Assembly (NCBI GenBank): GCA_026419835.1
Contig: JAOAKQ010000002.1
Location: 62,001 to 126,000, forward strand
Direction: 5' to 3'
DNA from: Sulfolobales archaeon
Lineage (GTDB): Archaea; Thermoproteota; Thermoprotei_A; Sulfolobales; NBVN01
DNA: 64,000 bases
The notes beneath the pieces are model-generated. The model was given only the letters and a program-made list of their open reading frames with translations. It was not told the DNA's origin and did no database searches. The position numbers and the translations under genes were made by a program. Each line of letters begins with the position of its first letter. Positions within the stretch are counted from its first letter, which is position 1. This document shows, piece after piece, positions 40,749 through 50,070 of this stretch.

Positions 40749-42686
40749 CTATATTCTCTCCACTATATCTAGCCCTAGGAGTTTGAAGGAGTTTTCTATA
40801 ACTACCTTAGCTCCGTAGACTAGTGCGAGTTTTAGATTTCTCAACTCTTCTCTGGGTTCAGCTAGAATTGGGTCGGCATCGTACCAGGAGTTGAATACTT
40901 CCGCCAGTCTATTCAAGTACGATATCAAGTCCTCCGGTGCTAGCTCCGCCACTACTTTTCTAAATACCTCGGGGAACCTAGCTATGAGTAGAGCGAGTTC
41001 TCTTCTCTTTCCTACGAGACCTTCACTATCTAGCTCCGAGAATTCCACCTCCCTACCATACCTACTCATAATACCGTTGGCTCTAGCTAGTGTGTACTGG
41101 AGGTATGTTGATGTGCCGGACTTAACCTCCACCGCCTGCTCTGGGTCGAAAACCAGCGTCTTTCTTGGGGAAACCGAGAGCATAGCGTACTTAAAAGCTG
41201 ACCTAGCTATCTTGAGAACTACGTCCTCAGCTAGGTTCACACCCCTTTTCACAGCTAGCTCGCGCACTCTAGCGGCCAGCTCGTCCAGTACTTCATCGAC
41301 CGTTACGTACCTAGCTCTCCTACCACTCATAGAGAGCCCCTTCACATTAACCATCTCGTAGGCGTAGTGTACTAGAGACGTAGCTTCCCTGACGTAGCCG
41401 AGAGCGTGGAGAGCTAGTCTTAGCTGAGCTTGCGGCAGCGTCTGTTCTATGGCTACCACGTTGTACACTCTATCGGCGGAGAACTCGGAGAACTTCTTTA
41501 TGGTGTAAGCTATGTCTCTAGTAGTGTAGAGAGTGGTTCCATCAGACCTAGCGAGTATTAGCGGGGGTATTTCGAGGTGTTCGGGAACTCCCAGGAGTTC
41601 CCTGAGCTCCGGACTCTCCGCTAGTTTCGCTAGGTCCAGTGCGGGTGCGTTCTTGTGTAGCATGTAGTACTCAGAACTCCTGGCCTTACTTAGTACCTCA
41701 CCTACTAGCCCGCTGCGCACTAGGTCGCTCTCGTAATCCCACTTATCGAAGAATACCCCCAGTTTTTCGAGTGTTTCCCGGATACCAGCTAGGACCCTGT
41801 TGACGACTTCCCTATGCGCATCGACCACCGACTTGTCTCCTAGTTCCAGTAGCTGCGTTAGGTTCCTCACCTCCCGCTCAGCATCTCTCGAAGGATCCAC
41901 GGACTTAAGCAGGGAGTCGACTAGGTCGGGCAGCTTAGATCTGATTCTGAAGAGCTCTCCTAGTAGAGCATCTATCTCTCTTCTAATCTCTCCGCTCTCA
42001 GCTTCGGAGGCCGTCTCGAGCTTCTTCTTAAGCTTAGCGATATCTACTATCGTAGATGTAGCTGCGTAGAGTAAGCCTAGGAAGTGGTCGTCTTTTAGAA
42101 ACTCCGGTCTTCTAGGTCTTCCGAGCTTTATGTATCCGTAGACTAGGTTAGCTACCTGAAGTCCTAGGTCGTTTACGTAGTACCTTCTCTCAACTAGGTC
42201 TCCCGAGAGTTCGTGGACTCTAGCAATGAAGTCCCCGAGCACAGCGTTCCTCCCGGAGCCTATGTGTAGTGGGTGAACGGGGTTGGCGGATACGAACTCT
42301 ACGACTACTCTAGCCGGTTTCTCCTTCTTAGTGATGCCGTACTCTCTGCCTAGCTTAGATAGAGCTGTAGCTAGTTTCTCCACTATGTAGCTGCTCCTAG
42401 CCCATACGTTTAGGTAGCTACTAACGCACTGAACTTTCTCAACGCACTCGCTCCCAGCTTCACCTACGAGTGAAGCTATATCACCGCAGTTCTCTACTAG
42501 CTCCTTCGATACTCTAGGAAGAGGCAGGGCGAGATCGCCAAACTCAGGTTTTGGAGGTTCTTGAAGCATGCCAGCAACTACTTCAGGGTCGATACTTACT
42601 TTCAGAGATGCCACAGCTCTAGCTATGGCTCTCCCAACGCACTTCTTAAGCTCAGCGTACGGTTCGCACACACTTAAATACCTCAA
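40749..42686 (-). CDS. argS: Arginyl-tRNA synthetase
   Basis: The 645-aa protein contains VEFVSANPVHPLHIGSGRNAVLGD (HIGH-type motif), MVNVKGLSMSGRRARYVTVDEVL (KMSKS-type MSGR), an N-terminal arginyl-tRNA synthetase domain and a DALR anticodon-binding domain at the end (TYLQYTLARANGI). It charges tRNA-Arg. Confidence 0.95.
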   Translation of the reverse strand: MRYLSVCEPYAELKKCVGRAIARAVASLKVSIDPEVVAGMLQEPPKPEFGDLALPLPRVSKELVENCGDIASLVGEAGSECVEKVQCVSSYLNVWARSSYIVEKLATALSKLGREYGITKKEKPARVVVEFVSANPVHPLHIGSGRNAVLGDFIARVHELSGDLVERRYYVNDLGLQVANLVYGYIKLGRPRRPEFLKDDHFLGLLYAATSTIVDIAKLKKKLETASEAESGEIRREIDALLGELFRIRSKLPDLVDSLLKSVDPSRDAEREVRNLTQLLELGDKSVVDAHREVVNRVLAGIRETLEKLGVFFDKWDYESDLVRSGLVGEVLSKARSSEYYMLHKNAPALDLAKLAESPELRELLGVPEHLEIPPLILARSDGTTLYTTRDIAYTIKKFSEFSADRVYNVVAIEQTLPQAQLRLALHALGYVREATSLVHYAYEMVNVKGLSMSGRRARYVTVDEVLDELAARVRELAVKRGVNLAEDVVLKIARSAFKYAMLSVSPRKTLVFDPEQAVEVKSGTSTYLQYTLARANGIMSRYGREVEFSELDSEGLVGKRRELALLIARFPEVFRKVVAELAPEDLISYLNRLAEVFNSWYDADPILAEPREELRNLKLALVYGAKVVIENSFKLLGLDIVERI

Positions 42687-42851
42687 AATCTACGGTGCTT
42701 TGAAACATAAAACTATCGGTGGAGAGCTGAGCCTACAGTACTCCACGCGCAGTACCACTAGAATGTGGACTCACGACTTCCGTAGTATCGCACGCCGCGG
42801 GCGCTCGCGCGTTCGAGAGAACTTATATCTCCAGCTCTTCGTATAGTACTG

Positions 42852-43466
42852 GTGGTATCTACGGCTACGCAGCAAGCGGCTGGAGCTATCGCGGCTTTCA
42901 GTAGGATGAGGGAAGGTATCTTACTGATACTAGCTGCCTGGGTTCTTCTAGGTGTGGGTTCTCTATCTCTAGTCGCAACAGTGCTGCTCTCCGTTTTCGG
43001 ACTTGAAAACGTGGGCTTCACTAGTGCCGCACCTGGAATAATCCTCCTAACTCTGGTCCTACTGGTAGTTGGTGCCATAGTAGGTATTGTAGGTTTCTAC
43101 TTTAAGTTCATTCCGGGAGTTAGCGAACTGGCCCGCACGGACCCTAGATTCAGTACTGCGCGTACTTTAATTAAAGTAGGGTACGTGTGGGGACTTATAC
43201 TAGTGATAGTGGGAACGCCTCTCCTCCTAGTTCTAGTAGGGTTATTCGTTCTAGCTATTGGATTCGTTCTCCTGCTGCTTGGCTATATAGGTATTATAGT
43301 ACTTAGCTTTAAGCTGAACGAAGCCTACCCAAACACTCTCTACATAGTAGCGGCCGTGCTGTTCATCGTGTCTATAGTCTTTCCACTCGCTGGGGTTGTA
43401 TCCTGGGTACTACTGTACGTAGCACTCGGCGATACCATCGGTAAGTTGAGAGCGCAAGTAACATAG
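42852..43466 (+). CDS. DUF996-like multi-pass membrane protein
   Basis: The 204-aa protein has about five hydrophobic segments (ILAAWVLLGVGSLSLVATVLL, PGIILLTLVLLVVGAIVGIVGF, and others). The pattern of an N-terminal charged region, FKFIPGVSELARTDPRFSTARTLIKVG loop and C-terminal helices resembles DUF996 archaeal membrane proteins. No catalytic motif. It is divergent from argS with about 165 bp between. Confidence 0.6.
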   Translation: MVSTATQQAAGAIAAFSRMREGILLILAAWVLLGVGSLSLVATVLLSVFGLENVGFTSAAPGIILLTLVLLVVGAIVGIVGFYFKFIPGVSELARTDPRFSTARTLIKVGYVWGLILVIVGTPLLLVLVGLFVLAIGFVLLLLGYIGIIVLSFKLNEAYPNTLYIVAAVLFIVSIVFPLAGVVSWVLLYVALGDTIGKLRAQVT

Positions 43467-43624
43467 CTGAGGTTTTCGGTAGAGTAGTGGAACTCCCTGT
43501 CTCTAGCGCGTTTTGATGTTTGTCTCAGTAAACACTCTTCACTCTGCCTACATAGCACGAAAGCTGGGGAAAGTAAGCTAAAGGTACCTCTAGGAGAATC
43601 TGGTTGGTGAGGTAAGTAGGATAG

Positions 43625-45058
43625 TTAAACTATAGGTCTGCACCATTTCCCAGCACCGATCCACAGAGCGGATACTAAACCTCCGATTACGTTACCGAGA
43701 GATATTGAAAGCCAGAGCCCGCCGGTTCCCATACCTAGAACTAGGGATGTTAAGTAAGCGCAGAGTATTCTAAATCCCCACATTCGCAGCAGTGTTATTG
43801 CGGTAGGTACTAGAGTGTGTCCAGAACCTCTACCAATGGACAGACCTATAAAGAATATCGTTAAGAACGGAAGTGTTGGAAGAAAAATTCTGAGGAACTC
43901 CATAGACTCAGATAGAATGCTCGGGTCTGATGTAAATACTCTGGCCAAGTTTTCTCCCAGTAGAAGGAGAAGTGCTGATGTTGCGGCCGTCACTCCACTT
44001 AGTAGAGCCGAGATCTTCATAGCTGCGGACTTAGCCCTGGAGAAGTTTCCGGCACCGATATTTTGACCCACAATTACAGCGATAGGTGTAGTAGAACCTC
44101 TCACGAAAGCTTCAACGACATCCATAAAGAGGAACCCTATCGTGTACGAGGCTGTAGCAACAACTCCAAACGAATTCACAATTGAGTACTGAATCATTAT
44201 TCCGAAGCTATTTAGTGAGTGCCTGATAAACATAGGGCCCCCAGTCTTCACCGCTACATCAATCCACCTCCTCTCTATCTTCTTAGCGAATCTCAGCTCT
44301 ACACTAGAAAACCTCTTAGTGAATAAAGTAGCGAGTACCGCTAGCTTTACAGCTCTCGATACTACTGTAGCTAGAGCAGCTCCTACAGAACCTAGAGCTG
44401 GAACGACCCAGAAACCGACTATGAGTGCGGGGTCTAGGAGGAAGTTTAAGATAGCTGAAGCAATACCGGCGGCCGCCGGTATTCTCGTCTCGCCGATAGC
44501 ATTAAAAGCCGTTGAAAACGAAGTAGTGACACCATTTAGAAGTATGTCGAAAGCTATTACACTAGAGTAACCTACAGCTTCTTCTAGTAGCTCTAGAGGA
44601 GCTCTAACAACGTACTTAAGCATGTATTCATTCACTACCAAGTACACGAAGGTAAGAGCTGAACCCAGTAGAATGGAAATCGTTAGAAACTGGTTGAATG
44701 TTTTAGAAGCTTCTTCAAACCTCCCGCTCCCAATGTACTGAGACATCATAGCCAAGTTCGCGGCTCCTAGAGCTATAAAGATAGCTTCAAATAGCATGTA
44801 GGTAGGTCTAATAAGCCGTGGAACGGTGAATGAAGTCCCTCCCCAAATACTTAGCCAGTAGGCATCAACTAAGCCGTATGAGACGTTCACGAGTTCGAGA
44901 AGAATTAGAGGAGCTGCTAAGCGAAAAAGAACGGAGTAGAGAGACCCGTAGACTATGGACGAGCGGTACTTCTCAATACCTACATCCTCACTAGGCAATA
45001 CACCGCTCCCTAAGAAAACATAAACTCGTTCTAGGCAAAAAGCTCTCAGTATTCGCAC
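43625..45058 (-). CDS. MATE-family efflux transporter
   Basis: The 477-aa protein has about 12 TM helices with the MATE landmark pattern: LILLELVNVSYGLVDAYWLSIWG, LGAANLAMMSQYIGSGRFEEA and the second-half VIVGQNIGAGNFSRAKS. MATE proteins export organic cations or drugs against Na+ or H+. The first 28 residues (MRILRAFCLERV...) look non-family; a downstream start near VLPSEDVGIEKY is likely. Confidence 0.85.
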   Translation of the reverse strand: MRILRAFCLERVYVFLGSGVLPSEDVGIEKYRSSIVYGSLYSVLFRLAAPLILLELVNVSYGLVDAYWLSIWGGTSFTVPRLIRPTYMLFEAIFIALGAANLAMMSQYIGSGRFEEASKTFNQFLTISILLGSALTFVYLVVNEYMLKYVVRAPLELLEEAVGYSSVIAFDILLNGVTTSFSTAFNAIGETRIPAAAGIASAILNFLLDPALIVGFWVVPALGSVGAALATVVSRAVKLAVLATLFTKRFSSVELRFAKKIERRWIDVAVKTGGPMFIRHSLNSFGIMIQYSIVNSFGVVATASYTIGFLFMDVVEAFVRGSTTPIAVIVGQNIGAGNFSRAKSAAMKISALLSGVTAATSALLLLLGENLARVFTSDPSILSESMEFLRIFLPTLPFLTIFFIGLSIGRGSGHTLVPTAITLLRMWGFRILCAYLTSLVLGMGTGGLWLSISLGNVIGGLVSALWIGAGKWCRPIV

Positions 45059-45129
45059 TTGGAATATGCTTCACGCAATCTCATAGCTAGTTCTCCAGGA
45101 AGAGTGAGCCGTTGTTATCAAAAATTGAG

Positions 45130-45645
45130 TTATCCGAAGACTACACCAGCTACTAGCAAGAAACCCGGTATAAGTAAAGTCGCAAATGAGCAGATAAGAC
45201 ACCAGTACCTAGCTCCAACAGCATATACTGGTTTTCCCGTTAGAAGAGCTAGAACGAATAGTAGGTACACTAGAAACCACGCCCAGCAGAACGCTGAGAA
45301 TATAAAGAGACGGGCTATAGCAAAGTATATAGCGTATATTGCGTCAGCTATTCCGAGATAGAGAAGGAAGTATGCTAAAGTTTTAGAGTCTAGTCCTCTA
45401 ATATTCCACAATCCTGCCATGATGAATGTGATAGCGAAGATTATCACTAGCGTACCCGGAAGAGCGAGACCTAGAGCTACGTACGCGAATAGACCCATGA
45501 TGAACCCTACTACACCGGACCCTAGGATTACATAACCAGCGGCCTTGGCGTCAGCTTTTCCAAACAGAATCCAAGTGAACATGAAGAGCACTAGACCGTA
45601 GAAGATCATTGCTGTACCAACTGGTTCTAAAACTAGAGACGTCAT
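45130..45645 (-). CDS. Six-TM membrane protein, AmiS/UreI-like
   Basis: The 171-aa protein has six hydrophobic helices (AMIFYGLVLFMFTWILFG, GYVILGSGVVGFIMGLFAY and so on) with sparse charged residues, and the size and pattern of AmiS/UreI amide/urea channel family proteins: LWNIRGLDSKTLAYFLLYLGIADAIYAIYF. The assignment is a weak resemblance. A TATA-like CTTATAAATTTACT lies just upstream. Confidence 0.5.
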   Translation of the reverse strand: MTSLVLEPVGTAMIFYGLVLFMFTWILFGKADAKAAGYVILGSGVVGFIMGLFAYVALGLALPGTLVIIFAITFIMAGLWNIRGLDSKTLAYFLLYLGIADAIYAIYFAIARLFIFSAFCWAWFLVYLLFVLALLTGKPVYAVGARYWCLICSFATLLIPGFLLVAGVVFG

Positions 45646-45783
45646 ATCCTATCACGTACTATCTACTTATAAAGCTTATAAATTTACTACAGCTCTGCGC
45701 AAAGGCTGATCTCAACCGCAGCTAGAACTTACACGTGAAACATGTATTCAAGTGAAGTGTGAGTTAATCGTGAAACCGTAGAG

Positions 45784-47100
45784 TTAGATGTCTTGATATA
45801 CGAGGACTTCCGTTGGCGATGGAGCTGCGGCTACTTCTAGCGCTTCTCTAGTTTTCGCGTTGATGTATCTTTCTAGGAGTTCTTCTGAGAATACCGGCTT
45901 CAGAAATTCTCCATCTGAGTAAAGTTCGTCGATAGCTTCTAGTAGTGATGAAGGTAGTCTTCTATCTCTAAGTTCCGCTCTCATTTCGTAAGCACTTCTA
46001 TCCACGGGATCCCCCGGGTCTATGGATTTTCTAATGCCGTCTAGTCCGGCCATGACTATAGCTGCTAGAGCTAGGTACGGATTTGCTGAAGGATCGGGGG
46101 GCCTGAACTCTACTCTCGTGTCGAACTCTCCTCTAGCTACCGGAACTCTAATAGCGGCACTCCTGTTTCTATACCCCCAGACGGCGTAGACCGGTGCTTC
46201 GAAACCTGGGATAAATCTTCTGTAGCTGTTGATGGTTGGAGCGACTAGAGCTGCGAGTGCTTTAGCGTGGTAGATTAAGCCCCCCACGAAGTACCTAGCA
46301 AGCTGGCTCAAGCCGTAGACGTCGTCCGGGTCGTGGAAGAGGTTCTTCGAGCCGCTCCAGAGGCTCGCGTGTACGTGCATTCCAGAGCCGTTCTCTCCGT
46401 GGAGAGGTTTCGGCATGAAGACCGCTTTAAGTCCTTTGGATTTAGCTACGGCCTTCGCTACGTACTTAACCGTCTGAACGCTATCTCCGGTAGCTGTAGG
46501 TCTTCCAGCACTTACACTAAGCTCGAGCTGGCTTGAAGCTACTTCGTGATGGTGTCCGCTGATTACTGTATTGAAGTACTTCGTTAGAGTGTTCACTAGC
46601 TCTACGCGGTACTCGAGCAGTTTATCACTTGACGAGTGGTAGTTACTTAGAGAACCCCTCCCACCTCTATCAACTAGCTTGAATCTATAGCCGGCTAGTG
46701 TCGGCGGCGAGAATAGCACGTCGAGCTTCTCGAAGACGAAGAACTCTACCTCAACACCGAGTAGAACCTCCATACCTAGCTCGCTGGCATATGCTTCAAG
46801 TCTCTGAGCGGTGAATCTCGGATCTGCGGAGTGCCTGGTGCTGTTACTCCTAAAGATATCACATATAGCTCTACTCCAACCGTTGAGCCAGGGAATGTAA
46901 GCAAGAGTAGATCTATCAGCTACTAAAATAGCGTCACTACTACTCACATCATCTATTCCAACACTACTACCGTCTATCTTAGCTTGAAGTAGCTTCGAAT
47001 CGTAGGGTATTGAGATAGACCTCAGTCTTCCAACTATGTCTGTGTACTGCATCTCAACCCAGCTTACATGCTGAACGTCTTCACTGCCAGTCGTCGTCAC
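45784..47100 (-). CDS. glnA: Glutamine synthetase
   Basis: The 438-aa protein has GS catalytic motifs: GVEVEFFVFEKL (Mg), HHHEVASSQLEL, MPKPLHGENGSGMHVHASLW (usually GDNGSGMH; here GEN), NSYRRFIPGFEAPVY and NRSAAIRVP, and DTRVEFRPPDPSANPYLALAAI. It makes glutamine from glutamate and ammonia with ATP, dodecameric GSI type; no adenylylation Tyr motif is evident. It is divergent from an Lrp regulator, suggesting nitrogen-linked control. Confidence 0.93.
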   Translation of the reverse strand: MTTTGSEDVQHVSWVEMQYTDIVGRLRSISIPYDSKLLQAKIDGSSVGIDDVSSSDAILVADRSTLAYIPWLNGWSRAICDIFRSNSTRHSADPRFTAQRLEAYASELGMEVLLGVEVEFFVFEKLDVLFSPPTLAGYRFKLVDRGGRGSLSNYHSSSDKLLEYRVELVNTLTKYFNTVISGHHHEVASSQLELSVSAGRPTATGDSVQTVKYVAKAVAKSKGLKAVFMPKPLHGENGSGMHVHASLWSGSKNLFHDPDDVYGLSQLARYFVGGLIYHAKALAALVAPTINSYRRFIPGFEAPVYAVWGYRNRSAAIRVPVARGEFDTRVEFRPPDPSANPYLALAAIVMAGLDGIRKSIDPGDPVDRSAYEMRAELRDRRLPSSLLEAIDELYSDGEFLKPVFSEELLERYINAKTREALEVAAAPSPTEVLVYQDI

Positions 47101-47215
47101 CGACCTAACACCTTCCTAGTGAGTTCTTAGATAGCGGAACGGAAAATAAAAGCAGCACATAATAGACCTGAACGATTATATTAGCGGAGGCTAGCTCCTA
47201 ATGTGGGTTTAAGAA

Positions 47216-47692
47216 ATGCGTCCTAGATCTGTAAGAGAGCTCTTAGACGATGTCGATGTGAAGCTACTCGAGTATTTAAAGATTAATGCTCGAACGAGTG
47301 TTCGAGAACTATCCAGAGCTGTAGGTAGGTCCCCATCCGTAGTACACGGTAGGTTGAAGCGCTTAGAGAGAATTGGAGTTGTCAGAGGCTATACGGCACT
47401 GCTAGACTACCGGATGCTGGGTTACGAAGTCTACGCACTGACACTACTTCAGGTGGACGGTGAGCACATAACTGAAGTAGAGAAGCTGCTGGCTCGAGAA
47501 CCTAACGTGAGAGCTGTTTTCGATATAACTGGAGAATACGATGTAGCTATTCTCACAGTGTTTAGCTCCGTGTCGGAGCTGGATGCGTTCATTAAGAGGA
47601 TGCTTAAAGTTCCCTACATTAAGAGGTCCGTCACCAACTTAGTTCTAAGAGTAGTAAAGGATGAACCACACATAGGTAGGAGCATAGCTTAG
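47216..47692 (+). CDS. Lrp/AsnC family transcription regulator
   Basis: The 158-aa protein has an N-terminal HTH (DVDVKLLEYLKINARTSVRELSRAVGRSPSVVHGRLKRLE) and a C-terminal RAM domain (LDYRMLGYEVYALTLLQVDG, VRAVFDITGEYDVAILTVF). It is divergent from glnA, 115 bp apart; such regulators often control the neighbouring amino-acid gene. It is a candidate activator/repressor for glutamine synthetase. Confidence 0.9.
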   Translation: MRPRSVRELLDDVDVKLLEYLKINARTSVRELSRAVGRSPSVVHGRLKRLERIGVVRGYTALLDYRMLGYEVYALTLLQVDGEHITEVEKLLAREPNVRAVFDITGEYDVAILTVFSSVSELDAFIKRMLKVPYIKRSVTNLVLRVVKDEPHIGRSIA

Positions 47693-47713
47693 TGGTACCA
47701 AGCTAAGGCTAGA

Positions 47714-49339
47714 CTATATGACCTCCGGCATGTACTTCCTGATCAGGAGGTCGGGCTTTTCTCTAAGTACTCTAACGGCTTCCGGAAGCTTGTTTAGGAT
47801 ATCGTCCGGAGTAATCCCATCTTCTCCGAGTTCTTCCGCAGCTAGGTCTCCCGCTAGTCCGTGAACTAGGACCCCCATTCTCGTAGCTACACCCAGATCT
47901 CTGAATCCTATGCCGTACATAGCTGCGATCGTTCCAGTTAGAACGTCTCCGCTACCGGCCTTAGCCATGCCGGGGTTTCCGGTCATGTTTACGTATACGT
48001 AGCCGTCAGGATACCCTATGAGGCTGTGAGCTCCCTTGAGAACTATGTACGAATTCAACTCCATCGATACTCTTCTGAGCGCTCCGACGGGGTCCTCAAC
48101 TACCTCGGACATCCCTATGCCGGATAGGCGGGAGAATTCAGCTAGGTGTGGAGTAACTACTGTAGGCGCGCTTCTCGATTTCAACACCTCTAGAGCGCTG
48201 GAGATAGCCGTGATTCCGTCTCCGTCGACTATGACAGGCTTCCTAACGCTTCTCACGATCTCTCTCGCAAACTCCTGCGTCTCCGGGTTTAGAGACATCC
48301 CGGAGCCTACGGCAACTATATCTATATCGAACTTCTCCACTAAGTCGAGAACTCTATCGAGGTTCCTCATCGATATGCTCCCCTCCTCGGTTTCCTCCAG
48401 CGGTATGTAGACTACCTCACTACAGCGAGCGGCTACGTACGGCACTACGGACTTGGGTGCGGCGAGTCTTGAGTAGCCCCCACCAGCCTTAAGAAACGAG
48501 TAGGAAGCGTAGTACGGAGCTCCGTAGTAGTACCTAGCACCGCCCACTGTCAGCAACTTACCGAAGGTCCCCTTATGCCCCCACCTAACCCTCTCGGGAA
48601 CGGGCTCCGGGACGTTCAGCTCGACCTTGATGTCGTTAGAGAATAGGAGCTCCGGCGGGTAGGAGAGTGTTGAGACATAGAGCTTTCCGCAGTAGTAGTA
48701 GCCCGGGTAGAGTATGTTCCCCAGCTTAGGTAGCCCGAAGGTAACGGTATAGCTAGACTTGACGGCCACACCGCAGACTCTTCCACTATCCCCGCTAATA
48801 CCGGACGGTATATCTACACTCACAACCTTCCTACCGCTCCTGTTGACAGCATCTATAACGTCTTTGTAGATGCCTCTGACCTCACCCTTCAGACCTATCC
48901 CAATGAGACCTACGACAACGACATCGGCTTGCTTCAACATATCTTCGAGGTAGTTAAGGTCTTCGGGGGAGTTCACGTGCTTAGTCGGTATCTTCAAGTT
49001 GAGGACCAGCTCGTAGTTTCGCCTAGCCGGCTCCGGGTACTTCTCCGGGTCCCCGACTACGAATACCTCTACTTCAGCTCCGCAGGAGTGGAGTCTTCTA
49101 GCTACTACTAGGGCGTCACCGCCGTTGTTGCCCGTACCGGCAACGACCGCAGCCTTTATTCCAGAACAGCCGAACTCTCTGCTGATTAGGTGGTACACAG
49201 CTGAGCCGGCGTTCTCCATCAGAATGAGTTCGCTTATACCGTACTCGCGCACCGCTCTTGAATCTATCTCCTTCATCTCCCTACCGTAGCAGACTTTCAT
49301 TCTGTAGCGGGGCACGTTCGAATTCAATTTGAGCTCCAC
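47714..49339 (-). CDS. nnr: Bifunctional NAD(P)H-hydrate epimerase / ADP-dependent dehydratase
   Basis: The 541-aa protein joins a YjeF_N epimerase domain (residues 1-220; VVAGTGNNGGDALVVARRL and SVDIPSGISGDSG) to a ribokinase-like dehydratase (about 230-541; VVTPHLAEFSRLSG, NMTGNPGMAKAGSGDVLTGTIAAMYG). It repairs hydrated NAD(P)H. Length is normal for the fused archaeal/bacterial form. Confidence 0.92.
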   Translation of the reverse strand: MELKLNSNVPRYRMKVCYGREMKEIDSRAVREYGISELILMENAGSAVYHLISREFGCSGIKAAVVAGTGNNGGDALVVARRLHSCGAEVEVFVVGDPEKYPEPARRNYELVLNLKIPTKHVNSPEDLNYLEDMLKQADVVVVGLIGIGLKGEVRGIYKDVIDAVNRSGRKVVSVDIPSGISGDSGRVCGVAVKSSYTVTFGLPKLGNILYPGYYYCGKLYVSTLSYPPELLFSNDIKVELNVPEPVPERVRWGHKGTFGKLLTVGGARYYYGAPYYASYSFLKAGGGYSRLAAPKSVVPYVAARCSEVVYIPLEETEEGSISMRNLDRVLDLVEKFDIDIVAVGSGMSLNPETQEFAREIVRSVRKPVIVDGDGITAISSALEVLKSRSAPTVVTPHLAEFSRLSGIGMSEVVEDPVGALRRVSMELNSYIVLKGAHSLIGYPDGYVYVNMTGNPGMAKAGSGDVLTGTIAAMYGIGFRDLGVATRMGVLVHGLAGDLAAEELGEDGITPDDILNKLPEAVRVLREKPDLLIRKYMPEVI

Positions 49340-49428
49340 GAAGTACTGTACACGAAGTTATATAGAGCGAAGAGAGTCTGTTCGCCGACTAGCTTAACTC
49401 TAGGGTATGTGATGGTTGGTATGTGGAG

Positions 49429-50067
49429 CTATATTAGCTTCAGACCCCTAAAACCACTTAAAATTAGTTCAACGGCTATCGAAGCTACGATTATAGCCAT
49501 GAACTTTCCTAAGCCCTGCAGTACCGACTTACCTAGGTACTTAAACGCTTTGTAGGAGAATCTCAGCATTACGTATGTCGCAGTGAAAGCTATGAGCGCT
49601 CCTACCAGAGTTGTGAGCGGACCGTAGATTCTGGAGTACACTATCAGCGTGCTCATAGTTCCCGGACCTACTATTAGCGGCGTAGCTATTGGTACTACAG
49701 CGAAATCCCCACTCCTAACTTCCTCAATTTTTTCCTTAGACAGCAGCATGTCGACGGCTAGGATAATTAGAAGTAGTCCCCCGGCAATTCTCAGAGACTC
49801 TAAGCTTATGTTGAATACTTTCAGAACGTACTCTCCGACGAGTGAGAATAGAGCTAGGAGGAGGAGTATTGAAGTAGCCGCCTTATTCACGATTCTCACC
49901 ACGACCTTCTCTATATCAGCACTTTCGGAAGAAGCTAGGGAGCTGATGTAGGATATTAGAGTAGGTATAGCTGCTGGAGGGTCCATAATAGCGAAGACCG
50001 AGACGGCTATAGCAAGTAGCTCCGATAGTTTTTGAGATATCTCTAGAATGAATTCAACCAAGACCAA
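49429..50067 (-). CDS. MarC family membrane protein
   Basis: The 212-aa protein has six TM helices and the MarC features FAIMDPPAAIPTLISYI (usually xDPxGxxP), AVVPIATPLIVGPGTMSTLIVYS and YVMLRFSYKAFKYLGKSVLQGLGKFMAIIVASIAVELIL. Function of the family is unknown. It begins 3 nt after the AAA ATPase stop and is likely co-transcribed. Confidence 0.88.
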   Translation of the reverse strand: MVLVEFILEISQKLSELLAIAVSVFAIMDPPAAIPTLISYISSLASSESADIEKVVVRIVNKAATSILLLLALFSLVGEYVLKVFNISLESLRIAGGLLLIILAVDMLLSKEKIEEVRSGDFAVVPIATPLIVGPGTMSTLIVYSRIYGPLTTLVGALIAFTATYVMLRFSYKAFKYLGKSVLQGLGKFMAIIVASIAVELILSGFRGLKLI

Positions 50068-50070
50068 ACC

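Noticed and set aside
45059-45361. Plus-strand 100-aa ORF between MATE and the AmiS-like gene
   Set aside because: It is the antisense shadow of the AmiS-like gene, with an atypical composition.
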